Notes: generated from the sequence alone by a model not told the origin. Shown: positions 15,782-25,519, numbered from the stretch's first letter. The stretch is DNA of 64,000 bases from CAISDA01 sp050258555 (GCA_050258555.1 JBLMZA010000098.1:1-64000), one strand, 5' to 3'. Numbers and translations: made by a program.

Positions 15782-17233
15782 ATGAACGAGAAATACGAAG
15801 CGGTCATCGGCCTCGAGGTCCATGCCCAGCTCCTGACACAATCCAAGGCGTTTTGTTCGTGCAGCAATCAGTTCGGCAGCGAGCCCAACCACAACACCTG
15901 TCCCGTCTGCCTGGGCATGCCGGGCGTGCTGCCGGTGCTCAATAAGCGTCTGGTCGAATTCATCATGAAGATGGGCCTGGCCACGAACTGCTCGATCACG
16001 CCGCGTTCCATCTTCGCGCGGAAGAATTATTTCTATCCCGATCTTCCGAAGGGCTATCAGATCTCGCAGTACGAGGATCCGATCTGCCAGCACGGCCATC
16101 TCGATGTCGAGCTCAAGGACGGCAGCGTGAAGCGCATCGGCATCACGCGCATCCATATGGAAGAGGACGCGGGCAAGCTTCTGCACGACCAGCACGACGA
16201 CACGCTGCTCGATGTGAACCGCTGCGGCACGCCTTTGATCGAGATCGTGAGCGAGCCCGATCTCCGTTCGGCGCACGAAGCCTACCAGTATCTTTCGCTC
16301 ATACGCCAGCTGGTCACATACCTCGGCATCTGCGACGGCAATATGGAAGAAGGCTCGCTCCGCTGCGATGCGAACGTGTCGATCCGCCTTCGTGGCGCTG
16401 AAAAGCTCGGCACAAAAACCGAATTGAAGAATCTGAATTCGTTCCGCAACGTCGAGCGCGCGATCGAGTATGAAATCGAACGCCAGATCGAGCTCATCGA
16501 GGACGGCGGCACGGTCGTGCAGGAAACGCTCCTGTGGGATGCCGATAAAAACATCGCCCTTTCGATGCGCTCGAAAGAGGAGGCGCACGATTACCGGTAT
16601 TTCCCCGAGCCCGATCTCGTGCCGGTCGTCGTGTCCGATGAATGGGTCCGGGAGATCCGCGCCGGGCTTCCCGAACTGCCGCAGGCCAGGCGCGACCGCT
16701 TTGTGAGCGGATACGGACTGCCGAAATACGACGCCGATATCCTCACCTGGGAGCGGCCGCTTGCCGAGTATTACGAATCCGCCGCGGAGAGCCTGAAGGC
16801 GAAGACCGCCGAATCGTACAAGCTCGTGAGCAACTGGGTGATGACCGACGTGCTCCGCGTCGCCAACGACGAGCATATCGCGCTTTCCGATTTTCCGGTG
16901 ACGCCCGTGCATCTTGCCTCGATGGTCGACCTGATTGCAGACGGCACGATCTCGGGCAAGATCGCCAAAGACGTGTTCGAGGAAATGCTCCGGACGCGCG
17001 AAGCGCCGAAGGCGATCGTCGAGAAGCGCGGACTCGTGCAGATTTCCGACACCGGCGCCATCGAAGCGGTGATCGACGAGATTCTATCCGCGAATGCGGG
17101 GCAGGTCGAGCAGTACCGCGCGGGCAAGAGCCAGGTCTTCGGCTTCTTTGTCGGCGCGACGATGAAGGCGATGAAGGGGAAGGCGAATCCGAAAGTGGTC
17201 AATGAGATTCTGAAACAGAAACTCGATGTCTGA
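15782..17233 (+). CDS. gatB: Aspartyl/glutamyl-tRNA amidotransferase subunit B
   Basis: 483 residues, normal for GatB. The start at 15782 gives MNEKYEAVIGLEVHAQLLTQ. Family motifs include GLEVHAQL, the zinc-site cysteines in KAFCSCSNQF and NTCPVCLGMPGVLPVLN, and DLPKGYQISQ, with the YqeY-like tail at the C-terminus. GatB works with GatA and GatC to amidate misacylated Glu-tRNA(Gln) or Asp-tRNA(Asn); gatA and gatC are not in this window, which is common for dispersed gat genes. Confidence 0.96.
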   Translation: MNEKYEAVIGLEVHAQLLTQSKAFCSCSNQFGSEPNHNTCPVCLGMPGVLPVLNKRLVEFIMKMGLATNCSITPRSIFARKNYFYPDLPKGYQISQYEDPICQHGHLDVELKDGSVKRIGITRIHMEEDAGKLLHDQHDDTLLDVNRCGTPLIEIVSEPDLRSAHEAYQYLSLIRQLVTYLGICDGNMEEGSLRCDANVSIRLRGAEKLGTKTELKNLNSFRNVERAIEYEIERQIELIEDGGTVVQETLLWDADKNIALSMRSKEEAHDYRYFPEPDLVPVVVSDEWVREIRAGLPELPQARRDRFVSGYGLPKYDADILTWERPLAEYYESAAESLKAKTAESYKLVSNWVMTDVLRVANDEHIALSDFPVTPVHLASMVDLIADGTISGKIAKDVFEEMLRTREAPKAIVEKRGLVQISDTGAIEAVIDEILSANAGQVEQYRAGKSQVFGFFVGATMKAMKGKANPKVVNEILKQKLDV

Positions 17234-17262
17234 GTGATTCAACCCGTCACATTCCCAGTTCC

Positions 17263-17736
17263 ATGATGATACAGATGATCACGCCGTTGAGCGCGACGCA
17301 GGAACAGGCGCTCGAATCGTTCACAAGCGGACTGAACTGCGCGCAGTCCGTCATCACCTCCTATGCCGAACGCTTCGGATTCGATGAAGCCCTCGCCGCG
17401 GATATTGCCTGCGCCTTCGGCGGCGGCATGGGCCGTCTGCAGAAAACCTGCGGCGCCGTCACAGGCGCCTTCATGGCGCTGAGCATCTACAATGCCGGAG
17501 TCTCCGCCGATGCGAAGGAGCGCAAGGAGAAGACCTATCAGATGGTGCAGGCATTCAACCGCCGCTTCACAGAGATGCACGGCACGACGCAGTGCCGGTC
17601 GCTGCTGGGCTGCGACCTGAACACCGAGATGGGCCGCGAGTACGCAAAGACCCACAATCTCACCGAATCCGTCTGCCGGAAATGCGTCCTTCATGCCGTG
17701 CAGATCGTCGATGAGCTCATCGGCTCGGCCGAATGA
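17263..17736 (+). CDS. C_GCAxxG_C_C family protein, possible redox/metal protein
   Basis: 157 residues. It contains the cysteine pattern that names the family: NCAQSV, then AFGGGMGRLQKTCGAVTGA, then CRSLLGCD, and finally CRKCVLHAV. The conserved cysteines suggest a bound metal or Fe-S cluster, but the function is not established. The start could be 17263 or one of the in-frame ATGs just after it (17266, 17275). It lies 29 bases after gatB and 25 bases before a GNAT gene, so the three may be co-transcribed, with no evident functional link. Confidence 0.85.
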   Translation: MMIQMITPLSATQEQALESFTSGLNCAQSVITSYAERFGFDEALAADIACAFGGGMGRLQKTCGAVTGAFMALSIYNAGVSADAKERKEKTYQMVQAFNRRFTEMHGTTQCRSLLGCDLNTEMGREYAKTHNLTESVCRKCVLHAVQIVDELIGSAE

Positions 17737-17761
17737 GACACGCTATCCAACAGGACACTCC

Positions 17762-18208
17762 ATGGCATTGATGCTGCGACAAGCCGATACGAATGATTAT
17801 CCTGCGATCCATCGGCTCATGCAGGATTTCTCGTGCTTCATCGGCACGCCGGAAAAATTCAGGATCACGGTGGAGCAGATGTTGCGCGAGAAGGAGCACA
17901 TCCATTGTTTCGTCGCCGTGGAAAGCGCAACTGGCGAGATTATCGGCTACGCCACATACTTCATCGCCTATTACACATGGAGCGGAAAATCCATGTATCT
18001 CGACGATCTCTATGTCGTCGAGCCTCACCGCGGCAATGGCATCGGCAAGAAGCTCATCGAGGCGGTTATCGCGCAGGCGCGCAAAGAAGACTGTGCCAAG
18101 CTGCGCTGGCAGGTCTCGCGCTGGAACAAGCGGGCGATCGGCTTCTATAAAAGCCTCGGCGCCACAGTCGATGACGTCGAATGGAACTGCGACCTCCCGT
18201 TGCGCTGA
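17762..18208 (+). CDS. GNAT family N-acetyltransferase
   Basis: 148 residues from the ATG at 17762 (MALMLRQADTND). The acetyl-CoA binding strand and loop are MYLDDLYVVEPHRGNGIGKK (RGNGIG at about residues 93-98), followed by the typical WNKRAIGFYKSLGA. This pattern is close to the diamine/amino-acid acetyltransferase subgroup. The substrate is not determined. It follows the C_GCAxxG_C_C gene closely. Confidence 0.83.
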   Translation: MALMLRQADTNDYPAIHRLMQDFSCFIGTPEKFRITVEQMLREKEHIHCFVAVESATGEIIGYATYFIAYYTWSGKSMYLDDLYVVEPHRGNGIGKKLIEAVIAQARKEDCAKLRWQVSRWNKRAIGFYKSLGATVDDVEWNCDLPLR

Positions 18209-18405
18209 GTCGACTGAATTGAATCCCCGGTAATTTCCCAGCCAGATTGACATCGGCCACGATCGTTACGGAAAAAAAGACTATGCCGCAGCACTCAAAT
18301 CCTCGGGCAAGTAAGGAGACACAATAAAATCTTTGCGGAAAATTCCGTATATTCAATCCATCCCAATTTACGCGCATCTTCCACAAGCAAACAGGAACAT
18401 TGACA
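18209..18405. other. Gap upstream of tpiA
   Basis: 197 bases between a GNAT gene and tpiA. It contains AT-rich sequence near 18330-18360 (CCGTATATTC includes a -10-like TATATT), but I could not place a matching -35 with confidence. No RNA gene or repeat was seen. Confidence 0.3.
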
Positions 18406-19158
18406 ATGAGAACGAAGGTCATCGCAGGCAACTGGAAAATGAACAAGACCGTGGCGGACACGGCCGAACTCATCAACGGGCTGAAGGCACAGCTCTCCTC
18501 CCCCAAGGCGGTCGTGATCGTCTGCCCGCCGTATACATCGCTCGCCCTGGCGTCCGAACTGGCCAAGGGCTCGCCGATCAAAGTCGGCGCGCAGGATGTC
18601 TCCGTCAACGACGACGGCGCCTTTACGGGCGAAATCTCGATCGGCATGCTCAAGGCCGCCGGCTGCTCGTATGTGATCGTCGGACATTCGGAACGCCGTC
18701 AGTACTTCAAGGAATCGGATGAACTGATCAACCGCAAGGCGAAAAAGGTGTTCGCCGCAGGCCTTACGCCGATCATCTGCGTGGGCGAAACCCTGGAAGA
18801 GCGCGAAAGCGGCATCACCGGACAGGTGATCACCAACCAGGTCCGCGGCGTGGTCGCGGGCTTCACGAACGAACAGATGGAATCGGCCATCATCGCCTAT
18901 GAACCCGTCTGGGCCATCGGCACGGGCAAGACGGCCACCAGCGCGCAGGCCGAAGAGGTCCACCAGCTCATCCGCGGCCTCATCGCCGAGATCTTCTCGA
19001 AGGAAACGGCCGACAAGGTCGTGATCCAATACGGCGGCTCGGTCAAGCCCGACAACGCCAAGGAACTGCTTTCCATGCCCGATATCGACGGCGCACTGGT
19101 CGGCGGCGCCTGTCTGAAGGCGGATTCCTTCTCGGCCATCATCAACGCGGCCGAATAA
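18406..19158 (+). CDS. tpiA: Triosephosphate isomerase
   Basis: 250 residues from the ATG at 18406, with AGGA 9 bases upstream; a TTG two codons earlier is less likely. It interconverts dihydroxyacetone phosphate and glyceraldehyde 3-phosphate in glycolysis and gluconeogenesis. The catalytic residues are all visible: Lys in AGNWKMN, His in VIVGHSERR, Glu in AYEPVWAIGTG, and the phosphate-binding QYGGSVKPDN near the end. The length is normal. No other glycolysis gene is adjacent. Confidence 0.97.
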   Translation: MRTKVIAGNWKMNKTVADTAELINGLKAQLSSPKAVVIVCPPYTSLALASELAKGSPIKVGAQDVSVNDDGAFTGEISIGMLKAAGCSYVIVGHSERRQYFKESDELINRKAKKVFAAGLTPIICVGETLEERESGITGQVITNQVRGVVAGFTNEQMESAIIAYEPVWAIGTGKTATSAQAEEVHQLIRGLIAEIFSKETADKVVIQYGGSVKPDNAKELLSMPDIDGALVGGACLKADSFSAIINAAE

Positions 19159-19192
19159 CGCGCGCATTTTATCGGCGGCGAAGCGTGTTAAA

Positions 19193-19231
19193 ATCGCCCT
19201 AAGTCGTTAAATAATAACGATTTGGGGCGAT
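19193..19231. terminator. 17-base-pair hairpin after tpiA
   Basis: The left arm 19193-19209 (ATCGCCCTAAGTCGTTA) and the right arm 19215-19231 (TAACGATTTGGGGCGAT) pair over 17 positions with only two G-U wobbles around an AATAA loop. TGTTATTTTCG follows. It lies 34 bases after tpiA and just before the next promoter. It probably ends the tpiA message, but could also be a regulatory site of the downstream promoter. Confidence 0.55.
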
Positions 19232-19241
19232 GTTATTTTCG

Positions 19242-19270
19242 TTGCTTTCGGGCCCTTTTAGTGTTATATT
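19242..19270 (+). promoter_or_regulatory. Sigma-70-like promoter for the GH2-like gene
   Basis: TTGCTT (19242-19247) and TATATT (19265-19270) are spaced by exactly 17 bases. Transcription would start near 19277, about 48 bases before the proposed TTG start. Confidence 0.6.
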
Positions 19271-19324
19271 ATAGTGTTTTTTTCGTATGAAAGGGGTATT
19301 CCAACACATTTCAGGTGTTACACT

Positions 19325-21907
19325 TTGAGCCAATCTTTTCAAACCGCAGTTGTTCGGCTTCTATTGGTTATTGCACTCGCGATACTAACCTCGACGAATT
19401 CCAACGCTCAACCTTATTTTTATCAGAACGGCGGCGCCTCGCGCCCCGATGTGATGCATTATTCCGGCCCCACACGCTCGATCATCGATCTGGCCGGATC
19501 CTGGAGCTATTCGGCCGACAACGGCCGCTCCTGGAGCGATGTCGCCGTTCCATCCTCCGCCAGCTATGAAGGCAGACTGATCTTTACGCGCAAATTCCAG
19601 GCCGATTCCTCGATGATTTCCCGGGGCGGCTTCAAGCTCGTCGCCTACGGCATCAACTACGCCTGCGAAATCTACATCAACGAGATCTATATCGGCAAGC
19701 ATGAAGGCGGATACACGAGTTTCTCGCTCGTCGTGCCGGCCAATACGATTCAGGTGGGACGCGAAAACATCATCCGCATCACGACGGACAACCGGCTCGG
19801 GGCCAAAAATACGATCCCGCTTCGCCAGCAAATCGGCGGCTTCAAAAACTATGCGGGCATCCTGCGCGATATCTTCCTCGTCTCGACGCCCTCGGTCTGG
19901 GTGGATCAGCTGCGCGTGAGCACGGAATCGGCCGCGGCAGGCAGCGTGCGCGCGGTGGTGCGTGCAACCATGTCCGGACGCGAAGAGCTCGCCTCGTGGA
20001 TCGGCTCGAGCTGTGTTCTCTCTGTGGAAGTGATCGAGAAAGCCACGGGCGCATCGGTCGGCCGCGCTTCCTCCGGCTTCACGCCGCTGCCCAATCAGGA
20101 TGCCACGGTCGATCTTTCCATGACGGTCTCGGCAAAACTCTGGAGCGTCGACAATCCCGAACTCTATACGGTGCGCGCCGTGATCACATCCTCCGACGGC
20201 CGCACGATCGACGAACATCAGATCGTCACCGGTTTCCGCTCGCTGGACGTGAAGAAGAACCGGATTCTCCTGAACGGCACGCCGATCACGATCAAGGGCG
20301 CCGCATGGATGGAAGATTCGCCGTATCACGGCGCCTCGCTTTCCTACGAGGAAATGGAAAAGGATCTCGCGCTCATCAAGAACCTGGGCGCCAATACGGT
20401 GCGCTTTGCCTATCACCCGCCGCACCCGTATGTGCTCGATCTCTGCGACCAGCTGGGACTCCTGGTGATGGAGGATCTGCCGCTGCTGGAAGTGCCGGGC
20501 AGAATCGGCGCGCTGGATAATTACCGTCAGCTGGCGGAAAACTATCTTCGCGAAATGATACAGCGCGACCGCAATCATCCGAGCGTCATGGCCTGGGGCC
20601 TGGGCGACGGAGTGCAGGAGGAAAAAGGCGGAAACGGCATCACCGCGCATCTGAACGGCGTCGTGAAGAGCACGGACCGCCGGCTCACATACTGCACATC
20701 GCACTACGGCGCCGAAAGCGAATGCTCCGGCTCTGTCGATATCGCCGCCGTGACGATCTCTTCCGGCGACATCAAGGAATTCCGCGCGCATCTGGAAGAC
20801 TGGATCGAACAGCATCCCGATCAGCCGGTTGTGGTTTCGCGCTACGGCAAGGCGATCGAAACCGGCAACCGCAACGGCTATTCCGATCCCATGAGCCAGG
20901 AGGCGCAGGCGCGCTATCTTCTTCAGCGCTATAACGCGATCAAGGACGCGGGCATCGCAGGCGGCGTGGTCTGGGCGTTCAACGACTGGAGAAGCGACCG
21001 GCCCGTGCTGACCGTGAAGCTCGCGATTCCGGAACTGATGACCGCGGGCATCGTGGAGATGAACCGCGAAAAAAAGATCGCCTTCGACGTCGTGCGCTCG
21101 ATGTATCTGGGCGAAAAATCGGCCGCGCTGCCCATCGGCACCGCAAGTCCGCAGTCGCCGATCTCGTACGTGCTTGTGGGATTGCTGCTCCTGATCATCT
21201 TCGCATGGCTCATCAACTCGAACCGGAGATTCAGGGAAAGCGTGATCCGCGCGCTCTTCCGGCCCTATAATTTCTTCGCCGATGTGCGCGACCAGCGGCT
21301 GCTCTCGCCCCTGCATTCGACGCTGCTGGTGATGATCGTCTCTGTGACATTCGCGATCATCTTCTCGAGCATCATCTATCATTACCGGACGAACCCGGCC
21401 TTCGATTACGCGCTCACGCATCTTTTGGTGTCCGATTCGGCCAAGTACGCGGCGATCCAGCTCACATGGAACGCTCCGTTCTGCATCCTTGCCGTCTCGG
21501 TGTTCATGTTCATCTGGTTTTATCTGGTCACGCTGGTCATACAGGCGATCTCGTTTTTCGTGCGCGCCCGCGTCACGCTCTATCACTCCTACGCCATCTC
21601 CGTCTGGTCGACGCTGCCCTGGATCATTTTCATCCCGCTGGGCATGATCATCTTCCGCGTGATGGAAAACGAGGCGTATGTGGTGCCGGTGCTCGTGCTG
21701 ACCGCGGCGATCTTTCTCTGGATTTTCCTGCGCATGCTCAAGGGCCTGTCGGTCATCTACGACATGCTTCCGGCCAAGGTCTATTTCATCGCATTCTGCG
21801 TCGTCGTCTGCATTCTCGGGGGGATCTTCCTGGCGTACGATCATTACTTCTCGACCGCCGCGTATATCGATTATTTTATCACCATGGTAGTGCCGTCCGT
21901 GCGCTGA
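19325..21907 (+). CDS. GH2-like pseudo-glycosidase fused to a C-terminal Yip1-like membrane domain
   Basis: About 860 residues. The TTG at 19325 is chosen because it gives a clean signal peptide (VVRLLLVIALAILTSTNSNA, then Q) and follows AGGTG. The order is a GH2 sugar-binding jelly roll (residues about 30-190), an Ig-like domain, a TIM-barrel-like domain (about 310-600) and, from about 615, five to seven membrane segments with RPYNFFADVRDQRLL, which resembles Yip1-family domains. In active GH2 enzymes the acid/base lies in NHPSVxxWxxGNE; here it reads NHPSVMAWGLGDG (Gly 429 instead of Glu). The nucleophile position SEYG reads SRYG (Arg 506). It probably binds a glycan at the cell surface without cutting it. 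Confidence 0.75.
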   Translation: MSQSFQTAVVRLLLVIALAILTSTNSNAQPYFYQNGGASRPDVMHYSGPTRSIIDLAGSWSYSADNGRSWSDVAVPSSASYEGRLIFTRKFQADSSMISRGGFKLVAYGINYACEIYINEIYIGKHEGGYTSFSLVVPANTIQVGRENIIRITTDNRLGAKNTIPLRQQIGGFKNYAGILRDIFLVSTPSVWVDQLRVSTESAAAGSVRAVVRATMSGREELASWIGSSCVLSVEVIEKATGASVGRASSGFTPLPNQDATVDLSMTVSAKLWSVDNPELYTVRAVITSSDGRTIDEHQIVTGFRSLDVKKNRILLNGTPITIKGAAWMEDSPYHGASLSYEEMEKDLALIKNLGANTVRFAYHPPHPYVLDLCDQLGLLVMEDLPLLEVPGRIGALDNYRQLAENYLREMIQRDRNHPSVMAWGLGDGVQEEKGGNGITAHLNGVVKSTDRRLTYCTSHYGAESECSGSVDIAAVTISSGDIKEFRAHLEDWIEQHPDQPVVVSRYGKAIETGNRNGYSDPMSQEAQARYLLQRYNAIKDAGIAGGVVWAFNDWRSDRPVLTVKLAIPELMTAGIVEMNREKKIAFDVVRSMYLGEKSAALPIGTASPQSPISYVLVGLLLLIIFAWLINSNRRFRESVIRALFRPYNFFADVRDQRLLSPLHSTLLVMIVSVTFAIIFSSIIYHYRTNPAFDYALTHLLVSDSAKYAAIQLTWNAPFCILAVSVFMFIWFYLVTLVIQAISFFVRARVTLYHSYAISVWSTLPWIIFIPLGMIIFRVMENEAYVVPVLVLTAAIFLWIFLRMLKGLSVIYDMLPAKVYFIAFCVVVCILGGIFLAYDHYFSTAAYIDYFITMVVPSVR

Positions 21908-21964
21908 GGCGGGAATCCGCTTTCCGCGCACGGAATCTGTGCATGTGAAGAGTATCCGGAGTGT

Positions 21965-24900
21965 ATGTATCTATCAAACCTTGAAATCGTAGGCTTCAAA
22001 TCGTTTGCCAACAAAGTCGCACTCTCGTTCGACGCGGGCATCACGGCCATCGTGGGTCCGAACGGATGCGGCAAGACCAACGTCGTCGACGCGATCCGCT
22101 GGGCGCTCGGCGAGCAGAAGGCCAGCACGCTGCGCTCGGACAAGATGGAAGACGTCATCTTCAACGGTACGAAAAGCCGCAAGCCGACCGGCATGGCCGA
22201 AGTCTCGCTCACGATCCAGAATACGAAGGGCATTCTTCCTCTGGAATATGCGGAAGTGACGATCACGCGAAGGGTCTACCGTTCGGGCGAATCGGAATAT
22301 TTCCTCAATAAGACGCTCTGCCGATTGAAGGATATCCGCGACCTCTTCATGGATACCGGCATGGGCTCGGACGCCTATTCGGTGATCGAATTGAAGATGG
22401 TCGAGATCATCCTGTCGGATTCGCGCGATGAGCGGCGCCGGCTTTTTGAAGAGGCCGCTGGCGTCACCAAATACAAGCACAGAAGGAAGGACGCCTTCCG
22501 CAAGCTCGACTCGGTCCAGGCCGACTTGAACCGCGTGAACGACATCATCAAGGAAGTCCAGAAGTCTGTCAACTCGCTCGAGCGCCAGGCCAACAAGGCC
22601 GAGCAGTACAACATCCTGACCACGCAGGTGCGCACGCTCGAAGTCGACCTCTACGAGCACGACTATGCGGCGGTGATCGGGCGCATCGGCCCGATGAAGG
22701 AGCGGCTCCTGACGGCGACAGAGGAAAAGAACAAGCTCTCGAGCGGACTGTCGGAAGAAGAAGCGACGCTCGATGCCTTAAGAAGCGAGCTGGGAGAGCT
22801 CGAGGATCGTCTGGCCGAGGCGCAGATCGAAGTGACCGAGCAGCAGCAGCGCATCAATCTTGCCCAGCAGCACCGCGTGAAGAATTCCGAACGGACGATC
22901 GCGCTCAACAACGCGATCGAGCGCTACGAGCGCGAAAAGATCGAGCTGCGCGATCAGGAAGTCGAACTCCAGAGCCGCATCAACGACGTCACCACGGCGC
23001 TTGCCGAAACGGTGAAGAATGTCGAGACGGCATCGGCGCAGTACGCATCGAAAAAGCAGGAGCTCGACGAGTTCACGCTCCAGGTCGATGCGAAGAAGGC
23101 GGAGGTCAAAGAGCAGCAGGATAAGGTCATCGCGCTTCTGAACGAGCTTTCGAAGAAGCGCCAGGAGTATGAGCGTGCCAGGGCGCGCGTCGAAAATATC
23201 GCCGGCCGCATCGAGTATTCGAGCGAGGAAAACGACGTCTATGCCAACGAAGTGAAGGAAAACGAGCAGATCGTCCAGTCGCTCCTGTCGCAGGACCGGT
23301 CGCTGCGCGCGCAGTTTTCGGAAGCGGATCATGCGGCGCATCAGGCCGATACGCAGGTGCAGTCGCTCCAGAAGGAAATCGCCGCGCTCAAAAACCGCGA
23401 GCTCGAGTTGAGAGGCATTGCAGACCGGAAGCGCTCGAGGCTCGATTTCCTCACGCATCTGGTGGAAAGTCACGACGGCTTCTCGGAAGGCGCGAAGTAT
23501 CTGCTTCAGCACGACACGTGGAAATCGTCCATGCTCACGACCGTGGCCGATTCGCTCTCGACCGACGCCCAATACCGCCTGGCGATCGCATCCGTGCTCG
23601 GCGAAGCGGCCAATTACATGGTCGTCGCCTCGATGGAGGAAGCCCGGCAGGGCATCGAACTTCTGAAGCAAAGCGGCAAGGGCCGCACGACATTTATCTG
23701 TCTGGACAAGGTTCCGGCATCATCCAATGCCGCCCGGAAGCGTCCGGCGCACGATGGCATCGTCGCCTGGGCGCGCGAGGCGATCACCTGCGACGCGCAG
23801 TATGCGGCGCTCTCCGATCATCTTTTGAACGATGTCGCGATCGTGCGCGATGTCCGCTCCGCTTCCGATGTCCTGGCCTCGCATCCGGGCATCACCTGCG
23901 TCACGCTCGAAGGCGAAGTCCTGACCTCTTCCGGCGTGCTCAAAGGCGGCTCGGTCCGCGCCGAAGACGGCGGCATGATCGGCAAGAAAAATCAGATCGC
24001 CGAGCTCACCGCCGAACTCGAGGCGGTCGAAGAGGAGCTCGAGACGCTCCGCGACGACATCCGGAAGAACGAAGCCTCGCTTGCCTCGATCGACGTGAAG
24101 GCGCTGACATCCAAGGCCAAGAAGATCGAACAGGAGATGACCGGCGTCGAGATGCGGATCGCGCAGATCGAATACGAGAAGAAGCGCATCGAAGAGAACA
24201 TCCAGCGCAATCGCTCGGAAAGCGAACGGCTGAGCGCCGAAGCGGCGGAATTGCAGAAGGAACTTGCTGCGCTGCAGCCCGAGATCGAGCATCTCGAGCA
24301 GGAAAAAAGCTCGGCCGAGCAGCAGTCCGGCGCCGCCACCTCCGAGCTCGAGACGATGGAAGTGCTCTGGGGGCAGTACGCCGAAGTGGCCAACAAGGCG
24401 CAGATGGAACTGTTGCAGCTGGAAAACGACGAGAAAAACTACGCGCGCGAGCTCGAATACACGCACGCGACGATCAAAAATATCCATACGACGCTCGCCC
24501 AGCGCGATATCGACATCGAGACGGCCGACAAGGATATCGAGCGCCTCTCCGTCGAGCTCTCGGAAAACGAGACCGAACTGACGCGGCTCAATACGGAACT
24601 GAAAAAGATCGCCGAGCACCGCAAGGTGGTCGAAGGCGAATATACGGCCAAGCGCAACCAGATGCACACGATCGAGCTTCGGATCAAGGACGAGCGCCGG
24701 GCGCATGAGACATCGATGGGACTGGCCCACGAGCTCGAGATGAAGATTTCGGAGCTCGCGCTCACGGCGCAGAACCTCATCATGCGCGCCAAGGACGAGC
24801 TCGAGCTCGCGCTCGAGCTCAAGGAATATCCCGAGGACGATCCCTTCAACATCGATGCGGCGCGCGAAGAAGTGCGCGCGCTCAAGGAGAAGATCCGTTC

Positions 24901-25519
24901 GCTCGGCGCGGTGAACTTCCAGGCCTTCGACGAATTCCAGAAGGAGAAGGAGCGTCATGACTTCATCGTGAGCCAGAGGGACGACCTGATCGAGGCCGAA
25001 AAGACGCTCGTCTCGACGATCGATGAAATCAATTCGACGGCGCAGCGCGAATTCCTCTCGACATTCGGAAAGATCCGCGACAACTTCATCGCCACATTCA
25101 AGGGACTCTTTGAAGAAGGCGACGAGTGCGACCTGAAGCTCGAGGAAGGCGTCGATCCGCTGGAGGCGCGCGTCGAGATCATCGCCAAGCCCAGGGGCAA
25201 GCGTCCCACATCGATCGACCTGCTCTCGGGCGGAGAGAAGACGCTCACGGCCATCGCGCTGCTCTTTGCGATCTATCTCGTGAAGCCGTCGCCCTTCTGT
25301 ATTCTCGATGAAGTCGATGCGCCGCTGGATGATTCGAATATCGACCGCTTCTCGCGCATCATCCGGAAGTTCGCCGACAACACGCAGTTCATCGTCGTGA
25401 CGCACAACAAGCGCACGATGGAATCAGCCAATTCGATGTACGGCGTGACGATGGAAGAGCAGGGCATCTCGAAGCTGGTCTCGGTCCGGTTCAATGAGAA
25501 CAAAGTGGCGAAGAACTGA
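21965..25519 (+). CDS. smc: Chromosome segregation protein SMC
   Basis: 1184 residues, a normal full-length SMC. The Walker A motif is IVGPNGCGKTNVVDAI near residue 30. Two long coiled coils flank a hinge at about residues 505-680. The C-terminal head contains the signature LLSGGEKTLTAIALLF and Walker B FCILDEVDAPLDDSN. SMC forms a ring with ScpA and ScpB that compacts and separates the chromosome; scpA and scpB are not in this window. The start at 21965 has GGAG only a few bases upstream. The stop at 25519 is followed after 2 bases by the HAD gene, indicating co-transcription. Confidence 0.97.
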   Translation: MYLSNLEIVGFKSFANKVALSFDAGITAIVGPNGCGKTNVVDAIRWALGEQKASTLRSDKMEDVIFNGTKSRKPTGMAEVSLTIQNTKGILPLEYAEVTITRRVYRSGESEYFLNKTLCRLKDIRDLFMDTGMGSDAYSVIELKMVEIILSDSRDERRRLFEEAAGVTKYKHRRKDAFRKLDSVQADLNRVNDIIKEVQKSVNSLERQANKAEQYNILTTQVRTLEVDLYEHDYAAVIGRIGPMKERLLTATEEKNKLSSGLSEEEATLDALRSELGELEDRLAEAQIEVTEQQQRINLAQQHRVKNSERTIALNNAIERYEREKIELRDQEVELQSRINDVTTALAETVKNVETASAQYASKKQELDEFTLQVDAKKAEVKEQQDKVIALLNELSKKRQEYERARARVENIAGRIEYSSEENDVYANEVKENEQIVQSLLSQDRSLRAQFSEADHAAHQADTQVQSLQKEIAALKNRELELRGIADRKRSRLDFLTHLVESHDGFSEGAKYLLQHDTWKSSMLTTVADSLSTDAQYRLAIASVLGEAANYMVVASMEEARQGIELLKQSGKGRTTFICLDKVPASSNAARKRPAHDGIVAWAREAITCDAQYAALSDHLLNDVAIVRDVRSASDVLASHPGITCVTLEGEVLTSSGVLKGGSVRAEDGGMIGKKNQIAELTAELEAVEEELETLRDDIRKNEASLASIDVKALTSKAKKIEQEMTGVEMRIAQIEYEKKRIEENIQRNRSESERLSAEAAELQKELAALQPEIEHLEQEKSSAEQQSGAATSELETMEVLWGQYAEVANKAQMELLQLENDEKNYARELEYTHATIKNIHTTLAQRDIDIETADKDIERLSVELSENETELTRLNTELKKIAEHRKVVEGEYTAKRNQMHTIELRIKDERRAHETSMGLAHELEMKISELALTAQNLIMRAKDELELALELKEYPEDDPFNIDAAREEVRALKEKIRSLGAVNFQAFDEFQKEKERHDFIVSQRDDLIEAEKTLVSTIDEINSTAQREFLSTFGKIRDNFIATFKGLFEEGDECDLKLEEGVDPLEARVEIIAKPRGKRPTSIDLLSGGEKTLTAIALLFAIYLVKPSPFCILDEVDAPLDDSNIDRFSRIIRKFADNTQFIVVTHNKRTMESANSMYGVTMEEQGISKLVSVRFNENKVAKN

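Noticed and set aside
18400..18405. TTG start for tpiA two codons upstream
   Set aside because: The ATG at 18406 has better Shine-Dalgarno spacing and matches the usual TpiA N-terminus.
19385..21931. 848-codon open frame on the minus strand opposite the GH2-like gene
   Set aside because: Same kind of shadow; no recognisable domain, and the plus strand has a signal peptide and GH2 and membrane motifs.
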